Source: Chitinophaga pinensis (GTDB lineage Bacteria; Bacteroidota; Bacteroidia; Chitinophagales; Chitinophagaceae). From it: 64,000 bases of DNA. The position numbers and the translations under genes were made by a program. This document shows, piece by piece, positions 31,198 through 37,975 of this stretch (positions are counted from its first letter, which is position 1; the number at the start of each line of letters is the position of its first letter). Under the pieces are notes generated by a model that did no database searches, was not told where the DNA came from, and saw only the letters and a list, made by a program, of their open reading frames with translations. The stretch spans positions 58,448 to 122,447 of the forward strand of contig CAMDFC010000001.1 of the NCBI GenBank assembly GCA_945897185.1, in the 5' to 3' direction.

Positions 31198-32088
31198 TCA
31201 AAAAATAAGTTCCTTCTTTTTGAGCGATCTGTTGCCCTGCAATCCGCCGCTGTGGACCAATAATACTTTTGACCCTTCAGGAAATTGGTTATTCATTAGC
31301 ATCTTATCAAAAGCATATGCTAGTTTTCCTGTATAAACGATATCGGTTGGAATTTGATGCTCTTCATAAAATGAATTCATGAACTGGAGCAGGTCTGGGG
31401 TTTTTTTTGCAAATCCTCCAAAGTGGTAATCATAATTCAGTTGAAAAGATTTTTCTGCTATTTCAGTTTCAAATAGCAGTTGCTTGATTTCATTTTCTAT
31501 AGAGTAATTGTTTTTTAAGGCAGATACCAAGATTAACTTCTGGTGTTGTTGTAGTGTGAGTATCAAGCCTGCCCCCATGGTACCAGAGCCTGCTGATGCC
31601 ATGATGATGTTATAGTTTCCGGCCTCATTAAATGACAAAATTTCTTTTGCTCCCAGTGCACCGGTTCTTCCATAACCACCATAAGGAATGATTAGACTTT
31701 CTGGTTTGTTTGATTCTTCGCAGTCGATTTGCAAAGCATCAAATTTTTCTCTTGTTATAAATTTCAATTCCATGCCATAGTGTTCACAATCCAGTAAGGT
31801 ATCTGAGAACCGGGGAGGTCTTTCTCCCCTAACATAGCCAATTGATTTTAGTCCATTTTCCTTTGCCATAAATGCCGTTGCCACCAAATGATTGGAGTGG
31901 GGGCCCCCAAAACTGACGATTTCTTCTTTTTCTTGATTTAGTGCTTTTTCAATATAATATTTGAGTTTATAAATCTTATTACCAGAAACTACAGGGTGCA
32001 ACAAGTCTAGGCGCAATACAGCAGCTGTAATTCCCCGTTTCTTTATATAGGTATTAGAGATTTCTTGTATTAAAATATTATCTGTCAT
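31198..32088 (-). CDS. PLP-dependent ACC deaminase/D-cysteine desulfhydrase family
   Basis: LRLDLLHPVVSGNKIYKLKYYI (PLP Lys), SFGGPHSNHLVATAFMA, YGGYGRTGALGAKEI, SAGSGTMGAGLIL. Confidence 0.88.
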   Translation of the reverse strand: MTDNILIQEISNTYIKKRGITAAVLRLDLLHPVVSGNKIYKLKYYIEKALNQEKEEIVSFGGPHSNHLVATAFMAKENGLKSIGYVRGERPPRFSDTLLDCEHYGMELKFITREKFDALQIDCEESNKPESLIIPYGGYGRTGALGAKEILSFNEAGNYNIIMASAGSGTMGAGLILTLQQHQKLILVSALKNNYSIENEIKQLLFETEIAEKSFQLNYDYHFGGFAKKTPDLLQFMNSFYEEHQIPTDIVYTGKLAYAFDKMLMNNQFPEGSKVLLVHSGGLQGNRSLKKKELIF

Positions 32089-32158
32089 ATGCTTTACGAA
32101 GTTCGTATTTTGATGCTTTGTTTTTTAAATCTAATTTTGCGGACTAAACATTTGTTAG

Positions 32159-33058
32159 ATGAAACCAACACTAATGATTCTGGCTGCGGGTATGGCCTCA
32201 AGATATGGAGGAATGAAACAGATAGAGGTATTTGGACCGGACGGCGAAACAATCATGGACTATTCCATCTATGATGCAATTAGGGCGGGTTTTGGTAAAG
32301 TGGTATTTGTAATCCGTGAAGAGTTTTCAGAGCAATTCAAGGCAATTTTCGAGCCTAAATTGACAGGGAAAATTGAAACGGCCTATGTGTACCAGCATTT
32401 GGATTCCCATCTTGGTGATTATGTTAGACATGATAGCAGAACAAAGCCATGGGGAACGGCACATGCAGTCTTATGCTCAGCAGATAAAATTGCAGAACCC
32501 TTTGCAGTTATCAATGCAGATGATTTTTACGGTAGAGATGCTTTTGAGAAAGCATATGATTTTTTGGTTAGAGGATGTACTGCAGAGAACTATGCAATTG
32601 TAGGGTATCAACTAACGCAGACTTTATCGAGTCATGGAACGGTAAACAGGGGAGTATGCAGTGTAAATGAAGAGGGTAATTTGACGGGTGTTGTTGAAAG
32701 ATTGAATATATCAGAAAAAGAAGGTGCCATCTTTGCTGAAGACGGGTTTGAACCCAACCAGTTGAGCGAACAAACAATCGTATCGATGAATTTTTGGTGC
32801 TTTCACCCATCTGTTTTTCAATATTCTTCGAAACTTTTTCACGACTTTTTACAAGAAAGAGGTGCTGAAGATAAATCTGAATTTTTTATTCCACTGGTTG
32901 CTGATCGATTTATGAATGAGGGCGCTGGGAAAGTAGAGGTTATACCTACCACAGCCATCTGGTTCGGTGTTACCTATAAAGCAGATGCACCAGCTGTTAG
33001 GGCGGCTATCGAAAATTTACTTTCAACAGGAGCGTATCCTTCAGGTCTTTGGAAATAA
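32159..33058 (+). CDS. Sugar-phosphate nucleotidyltransferase family protein
   Basis: LMILAAGMASRYGGMKQIEVFGPDGETIMDYSIYDA; INADDFYGRDAF. Confidence 0.85.
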   Translation: MKPTLMILAAGMASRYGGMKQIEVFGPDGETIMDYSIYDAIRAGFGKVVFVIREEFSEQFKAIFEPKLTGKIETAYVYQHLDSHLGDYVRHDSRTKPWGTAHAVLCSADKIAEPFAVINADDFYGRDAFEKAYDFLVRGCTAENYAIVGYQLTQTLSSHGTVNRGVCSVNEEGNLTGVVERLNISEKEGAIFAEDGFEPNQLSEQTIVSMNFWCFHPSVFQYSSKLFHDFLQERGAEDKSEFFIPLVADRFMNEGAGKVEVIPTTAIWFGVTYKADAPAVRAAIENLLSTGAYPSGLWK

Positions 33059-33077
33059 GGAGATGTATTACAGTCGA

Positions 33078-34181
33078 CTAGCTTAATACAACTTTCACCA
33101 TGTAAATATGGTCTTGTACCTTCTTTGCTTGTTCTGGCTTTGAAGCACCTTTAAGTGTAGAAGCTGCTTTCAAATTGATGTTTTCGTCTTTATCCGATTT
33201 TTTAATTTCATCTACTAGGCTATATATGTATTTTGCCTTGGTAGCAAACACAACACCGTTTGCGGATGCTTGTCTTGCATTGAGAATTCCAATCACTTCA
33301 CCACTTTTATTGAAGACCGGACCACCACTGTTTCCGGGGTTGGCCGTGATGGTAATTTGGAAGGACATGGTATCTCCTTGTAAGCCAGATTTCGCACTTA
33401 AATAACCTTCGTCGTATACAATTTCATCTTTAGGGAATCCCATTGTAAATACAGACTCCGCTAAATCAGTTTTAGATTTTCCTATTCCGTAAGGAAGTTG
33501 TCTCAGTCCCTTGAAGTCTTCATCGGTAATCTTGAGGATCGCAATATCCGTGGTGAGGTCAACTTTGATGATTTCAGCCAAATAATCAATGCCTTCAATG
33601 CTTTGAACAAAAACTCTTTTAGCCCCTTTTACAACGTGTGCACTGGTTACCAAATAACCTTTCTGGTCCACCATAAAACTGGTGCCACCAAATTTAACGT
33701 CTGCTCCAGGTTCAATCTTGGTTTTGAAATTATTGATTTCTGCACGTTGGTTGCTGGATTGTTTTTCGAGGTTGCTTACTTTTCTACGAAGTTCTTCAAT
33801 GTCTCTAATTGGACGATTTGGCGTAAAAAAGGTGATTATACCACTGATGAACAAGGCGGTTATGCCAGCAATGGAAGCAGCCACGGCAACAACCCTGCGG
33901 TATTTATTCCACATGTTAATTATGCGCGTACCTGCACTTAATTGCAATTCTTTGATTTCGCCGTTTTCTTGAAGTGTGTGGTGGCTATCATAAAGGTTAG
34001 ACTTAAACCTCCTCAATTCGCCATACCGGCCCATTTCTTCAAAAAAGAAATGGTACTCTACAACCGATTGGTCTAGCTCAGCGTTGTTTTTACGCGCTTC
34101 TTCAAATGCCATTTTTTCCTGAGCATCCATCTCCCCTTTGAGGTATCTTTCTACAACTTCAGCAATCTGTGATTGGTCCAT
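33078..34181 (-). CDS. Anti-sigma-like N-terminal domain + TM + coiled coil + trypsin-like (HtrA/S1C) protease fusion
   Basis: Cytosolic N-term (ERYLKGEMDAQEKMAFEEARKNN), TM RRVVAVAASIAGITALFISGIITFF, coiled coil, catalytic VTSAHVVKG (His), TTDIAILKI (Asp), NPGNSGGPVFN (Ser). Starts 8 nt after the ECF sigma stop. Confidence 0.85.
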   Translation of the reverse strand: MDQSQIAEVVERYLKGEMDAQEKMAFEEARKNNAELDQSVVEYHFFFEEMGRYGELRRFKSNLYDSHHTLQENGEIKELQLSAGTRIINMWNKYRRVVAVAASIAGITALFISGIITFFTPNRPIRDIEELRRKVSNLEKQSSNQRAEINNFKTKIEPGADVKFGGTSFMVDQKGYLVTSAHVVKGAKRVFVQSIEGIDYLAEIIKVDLTTDIAILKITDEDFKGLRQLPYGIGKSKTDLAESVFTMGFPKDEIVYDEGYLSAKSGLQGDTMSFQITITANPGNSGGPVFNKSGEVIGILNARQASANGVVFATKAKYIYSLVDEIKKSDKDENINLKAASTLKGASKPEQAKKVQDHIYMVKVVLS

Positions 34182-34189
34182 TTTTAGAG

Positions 34190-34753
34190 TTATCCGTTTT
34201 TATATTGAGCGAAGAACAGTTTTTTTAACCTCACGAGGCATTTATATTTCTGGTTCTTTGCATTGTCTGCGTTGGTGTACCCAAAAAAACCTGCTATTTC
34301 ATGCATATTTTTTTGGTGAACATAGTAAGCTTCAATTAGGCTCTTGCAAGGTTCTCCAATTTTCCCCATGGATGTTCTCATGTTTTGGTACTGCAAGCTC
34401 AGTTTTTCATGATCCTCCAAGTCTTCCTCCACCGAAACCACTTTGTCAAAATTCTCAACCCTTGATTCAATTCTTCTGGCATATTGCAACTTCTTTAACC
34501 AAAGTCGCCTGCAAACAGAATAGAGGTAGGTCCGAATTTGACAGGTCAACTCAAAATCCTGCTGCTTTGCCTTTTCATAGAGCACAATCATGGCTTCTTG
34601 GAAAATATCCCGGGCATCATCTTCCGTTCCATTGTTGTTTACAACAAAATTTTGAATGAGTGTGTAGTTTTCACTGTAAACCGACTCAATCGCCTTCTTG
34701 TCGTTCTTGCCAATGGCCCTAAAAACCGATAACTCCTGATCTTGAATTGCCAC
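34190..34753 (-). CDS. ECF-type RNA polymerase sigma factor
   Basis: ENYTLIQNFVVNNNGTEDDARDIFQEAMIVLYEK (sigma2), CRRLWLKKL, CKSLIEAYYVHQKNMHEIAGFFGYTNADNAKNQKYKCLVRLKKLF (sigma4). Longest ORF starts at 34798; the shorter GTG start at 34753 is preferred because a promoter-like motif lies inside the N-terminal extension. Confidence 0.85.
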   Translation of the reverse strand: MAIQDQELSVFRAIGKNDKKAIESVYSENYTLIQNFVVNNNGTEDDARDIFQEAMIVLYEKAKQQDFELTCQIRTYLYSVCRRLWLKKLQYARRIESRVENFDKVVSVEEDLEDHEKLSLQYQNMRTSMGKIGEPCKSLIEAYYVHQKNMHEIAGFFGYTNADNAKNQKYKCLVRLKKLFFAQYKNG

Positions 34754-34763
34754 AATACAGTTA

Positions 34764-34794
34764 TTTAATACCTGGGTAGGCTTTTTTGTAACCC
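34764..34794 (-). promoter_or_regulatory. Candidate ECF promoter, sigma-gene copy
   Basis: Minus strand GGGTTACA(34794-34787)-N15-GTATTAAA(34771-34764); both blocks identical to those on the divergent side. Confidence 0.6.
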
Positions 34795-34825
34795 ACAAAG
34801 CAACAAAAAAAAATCTTTTAATTAC

Positions 34826-34855
34826 GGGTTACATTCTTTTACTTTGCGTATTAAA
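34826..34855 (+). promoter_or_regulatory. Candidate ECF promoter, lipoprotein-gene copy
   Basis: GGGTTACA(34826-34833)-N14-GTATTAAA(34848-34855), 39 nt before the lipoprotein ATG. Confidence 0.6.
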
Positions 34856-34894
34856 GAAACAATTATTTAATTTAACATTCAAAAACCCAAAAGA

Positions 34895-35074
34895 ATGAAA
34901 AAGTTTTTCGCAATCTTGGCTATCGTAGCCCTAGCATCATGTGGTGGTGCTTCTGAAGCTCCAGCTGCTGACTCAACTGTTGTTGAAGCTCCTGCAATGG
35001 ATTCTGCTGCTCCTGCAATGGACACTACTGCTCCAGTTGTTGATACAACTGCCGCTGCTACTGAAGCTAAGTAA
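34895..35074 (+). CDS. Small Ala/Pro/Asp/Thr-rich lipoprotein (59 aa), absent from ORF track
   Basis: Hand translation: MKKFFAILAIVALASCGGASEAPAADSTVVEAPAMDSAAPAMDTTAPVVDTTAAATEAK*. Lipobox-like LASC; followed by a terminator. Confidence 0.88.
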   Translation: MKKFFAILAIVALASCGGASEAPAADSTVVEAPAMDSAAPAMDTTAPVVDTTAAATEAK

Positions 35075-35103
35075 GCTTTTTTTCATATGGCAAGCAATCG
35101 TTG

Positions 35104-35137
35104 AAGTCGTTCCGTTTTCACGGAATGACTTTTTTTA
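35104..35137 (+). terminator. Intrinsic terminator after lipoprotein gene
   Basis: AAGTCGTTCCG-TTTTCA-CGGAATGACTT (one G-U pair) followed by a T tract. Confidence 0.8.
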
Positions 35138-35214
35138 TTTAGTTGAAAATCAACTACTTGCCATATTCCCTATTTTATCTGCCCCATTAAAGTTACCTTT
35201 GCAAAAATAGTAGT

Positions 35215-36897
35215 ATGAGTTTTGAAGCGTTAGGCATTGAAGAGTCGTTGTTACAAAGCATTCAAGCCCTTGGGTTTGTAGACCCAACCCCCATTCAGGA
35301 AAAAGCAATTCCAATATTATTGAGCGGCACCAAAGATTTTGTTGGTCTAGCTCAAACAGGAACTGGTAAAACTGCTGCATTTGGTTTGCCACTGTTACAG
35401 TTGGTTGACGAAAAATCAAATCACCCACAGGCCTTGATCGTTTGTCCAACACGTGAACTTTGCATGCAAATCACGAAAGATTTGTTCAGTTTTTCAACCA
35501 AGAAAAAATCAATTAAGACGGTCGCTGTTTACGGAGGTGCGTCAATTGGTGAGCAAATTCGCGATCTTAAAAGAGGAGTACAAGTTGTGGTGGCTACTCC
35601 GGGTAGGTTAATTGACCTAATAGAAAGGAAAGCCATCAACCTAAATAACATAAGTTATATTGTCTTAGACGAGGCGGATGAGATGTTGAACATGGGATTC
35701 CGTGAAGACATCGAGTTTATACTGGGCAATACGCCCAATAGAAAAAGTATTTGGCTATTTAGCGCAACCATGCCCTCGGAAGTAAAGCAAGTGAGTAAGC
35801 GTTTTATGAACTCACCCGCTGAAATTACAATTGGTAAGATGAATGCTGCAAACGCAAACATCGATCACCAATATTATGCCACTTCAGGTATAAACCGTTA
35901 CCAAACTTTAAAGCGAATCATTGATTTCAATCCTGGAATCTATGGTATCATTTTTACCAGAACGAAAGCGGATGCCCAAAGTGTTACTGAATCATTAATT
36001 AGAGAGGGTTACGATATTGAGGCACTTCATGGAGATTTAACACAGGTTCAACGTGATAAGGTAATGGCCAGGTTCAGAGAGAAAAGTCTTCAAATGATTG
36101 TTGCAACTGATGTTGCTGCTCGTGGTATTGATGTGAAAGACATCACGCATGTTATTAATTTTGAACTCCCAGATGACCCTGAAGTATACACCCATAGAAG
36201 TGGTAGAACAGGTAGAGCTGGAAAAAATGGTGTATGCGTTTCTATTGTTACCCAAAGAGAAGCACACAAGCTTCGTCAGATTGAAAGACTGATCAACAAC
36301 AAATTCCATAAAATGGATATTCCTTCAGGCAAAGATGTTTGTAGGAAACAATTCTTTCATTTTATCGAAAAAATGTTGAACGCCAATATTAGCCACGGAG
36401 AATACGAAACCTATCTTCCTCTTTTAAAGGAGAAATTTGCTCACGTGGAGAAAGAAGAAATTTTACAAAGAGTTGCTGCCTTGGAATTTGATAGGTTCCT
36501 TCAGTACTATGAAAATGCAGCAGATCTGAATGCAAGAGACGACAGAAGGGCTGAGCGTGGACCGAGAGAAGCATCCGGACAAGGCCGAACAATCCAACGT
36601 GATCGTGGTGAACGCAGCGGTGGTGGTGGATCTGGTGCGGGTTACACAAAACTATTTATCAACCTGGGCACCAAAGACGGGTTTTACAAGGCCAGTTTTC
36701 TTCAATTTATTTTAGACATGAGCGACCTGAAAAAAGAAGTCTTGGGTAAAATCGACATGAAAGAAATGAACAGCTGGGTTGAGATCGAAGGTGGCGCAGC
36801 ACCTCAAATGCTCAGATCAATAGATGGAAAGAAATTCAAAGGCAGAAAAATAAGGATGAATGAAGCCGATGGATTTACATCTCGAAACAGATATTGA
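35215..36897 (+). CDS. DEAD-box RNA helicase with DbpA-type RNA-binding domain
   Basis: GLAQTGTGKTAAFGLPL, VLDEADEMLNMGF, LFSATMP, HRSGRTGRAGKNG; C-term GTKDGFYKASFLQFILDMSDLKK...GRKIRMNEADG. Confidence 0.95.
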   Translation: MSFEALGIEESLLQSIQALGFVDPTPIQEKAIPILLSGTKDFVGLAQTGTGKTAAFGLPLLQLVDEKSNHPQALIVCPTRELCMQITKDLFSFSTKKKSIKTVAVYGGASIGEQIRDLKRGVQVVVATPGRLIDLIERKAINLNNISYIVLDEADEMLNMGFREDIEFILGNTPNRKSIWLFSATMPSEVKQVSKRFMNSPAEITIGKMNAANANIDHQYYATSGINRYQTLKRIIDFNPGIYGIIFTRTKADAQSVTESLIREGYDIEALHGDLTQVQRDKVMARFREKSLQMIVATDVAARGIDVKDITHVINFELPDDPEVYTHRSGRTGRAGKNGVCVSIVTQREAHKLRQIERLINNKFHKMDIPSGKDVCRKQFFHFIEKMLNANISHGEYETYLPLLKEKFAHVEKEEILQRVAALEFDRFLQYYENAADLNARDDRRAERGPREASGQGRTIQRDRGERSGGGGSGAGYTKLFINLGTKDGFYKASFLQFILDMSDLKKEVLGKIDMKEMNSWVEIEGGAAPQMLRSIDGKKFKGRKIRMNEADGFTSRNRY

Positions 36898-36903
36898 TAT
36901 TTT

Positions 36904-36934
36904 TTTGAAAAACGTTCAATGTTTCTTATATTTG
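36904..36934 (+). promoter_or_regulatory. Bacteroidetes-type promoter for aromatic operon leader
   Basis: TTTG(36904-36907)-N19-TATATTTG(36927-36934) fits TTTG/TAnnTTTG; expected start site is around 36938-36941. Confidence 0.75.
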
Positions 36935-36939
36935 CATAG

Positions 36940-37014
36940 ATGATTACGAACAGAACTCCCTACTTCTTTTATTTTTATTACTACTTTACCAGTGGTACGG
37001 GAACTGCTTGTTGA
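36940..37014 (+). CDS. Phe/Tyr-rich attenuator leader peptide (24 aa)
   Basis: ATG ATT ACG AAC AGA ACT CCC TAC TTC TTT TAT TTT TAT TAC TAC TTT ACC AGT GGT ACG GGA ACT GCT TGT TGA = MITNRTPYFFYFYYYFTSGTGTAC*. Nine consecutive aromatic codons upstream of pheA. Confidence 0.9.
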   Translation: MITNRTPYFFYFYYYFTSGTGTAC

Positions 37015-37045
37015 AAAGATAATAAATAACCAATCAACATAAGTG

Positions 37046-37073
37046 TCCCGGCTAACCACCGGGATTTTTTTTT
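37046..37073 (+). terminator. Attenuator terminator upstream of pheA
   Basis: TCCCGG-CTAACCA-CCGGGA-TTTTTTTTT, ending 2 nt before the pheA ATG. Alternative pairing with 36992-37002 forms an antiterminator. Confidence 0.9.
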
Positions 37074-37075
37074 AA

Positions 37076-37972
37076 ATGGAGGGCATGAAAAAAGTACAAG
37101 GGAATAGGGAGACAGCCTGCCTGCCGGTAGGCAGGGGAACAGCAAATAGTCTGCCTGTAGCAATTCAGGGCTATGAGGGTAGTTTCCACCAAGTGGCGGC
37201 AAGAAGCTTTTTTGGTAAGCAAGTTGAAATTCTACCTTGTGCAACTTTTACGGAAGTTATAAAAGAGGCATCTAGTAAAAAAAATACAAGAGGTGGTATT
37301 ATGGCCATCGAAAATTCTATCGCTGGCAGCATTCTTCCAAACTACAACTTGTTGCAAAAGTCTAATCTCTATGTTTCAGGTGAAGTGTATCTTCAAATAG
37401 ACCAGCACTTGATGGTTAATCCCGGGGTAAAAATTTCAGACATCAAGGAAGTGCATTCTCACCCAATGGCACTTTTGCAGTGCACTGGATACCTGAATAA
37501 ACATGCTTGGCGTTTGGTAGAAACGGAAGACACGGCATTGAGTGCGAAGCATGTGCACCAACGAAAAAGCAAACATATTGCTGCTGTTGCAGGTAGTTTG
37601 GCTGCGGAACTCTTTGGTTTGAAAATTATTTCTCCTAGTATTCACGACGTAAAAAATAATTACACCCGTTTTTTGGTGCTTCAGCAAAAAGAAACGGAAG
37701 TAGAGGGGGCTAATAAGGCTTCTATAAATTTCCATACCGATCATGCCAAAGGTAGTTTGGCCAAAGTTTTGTCGCTTATTGCAGACGCTGGAGTTAATCT
37801 AAGTAAACTACAATCTTTTCCAATTGCAGGGAGTCAGTTCAAATACGGGTTTCATGCAGACTTAGAATTTGATCACCTGAATCAATATAACGATGTGATG
37901 AAAGAACTAAAAATGCGCACAGCCTTCCTGAGGGTATTGGGTGTGTATAAAAAAGGAAAATTCAATAAATAG
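37076..37972 (+). CDS. pheA: Prephenate dehydratase (with ACT domain)
   Basis: VAIQGYEGSFHQVAARSFFG, GGIMAIENSIAGSILPNYNLL, VHSHPMALLQCTGYL, KNNYTRFLVL; ACT region KGSLAKVLSLIADAGVNLSKLQSFPI. N-term extension overlaps a palindromic repeat. Confidence 0.93.
   Translation: MEGMKKVQGNRETACLPVGRGTANSLPVAIQGYEGSFHQVAARSFFGKQVEILPCATFTEVIKEASSKKNTRGGIMAIENSIAGSILPNYNLLQKSNLYVSGEVYLQIDQHLMVNPGVKISDIKEVHSHPMALLQCTGYLNKHAWRLVETEDTALSAKHVHQRKSKHIAAVAGSLAAELFGLKIISPSIHDVKNNYTRFLVLQQKETEVEGANKASINFHTDHAKGSLAKVLSLIADAGVNLSKLQSFPIAGSQFKYGFHADLEFDHLNQYNDVMKELKMRTAFLRVLGVYKKGKFNK
37116..37135. repeat. Near-perfect GC-rich palindrome inside pheA N-terminal extension
   Basis: CCTGCCTGCCGGTAGGCAGG; symmetric apart from one G/T wobble position; in-frame translation ACLPVGRG, reverse strand CLPAGR. 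Confidence 0.75.
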
Positions 37973-37975
37973 GAT

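Noticed and set aside
33498-33941. 147-aa plus-strand ORF (also 28843-29280, 145 aa)
   Set aside because: Shadow ORFs opposite the protease fusion and rluD-family genes with clear homology motifs.
34138-34659. 173-aa plus-strand ORF
   Set aside because: Antisense to the well-supported ECF sigma gene; composition not protein-like.
34941-35210. 89-aa ORF MVVLLKLQLLTQLLLKLLQ...
   Set aside because: Out-of-frame reading of the repetitive lipoprotein gene (34895-35074); Leu-rich artefact with no plausible start context.
36638-36660. GGGTTACA inside the helicase gene, and GGGTTACA at ~7888
   Set aside because: No GTATTAAA block at the required distance; intragenic single half-matches.
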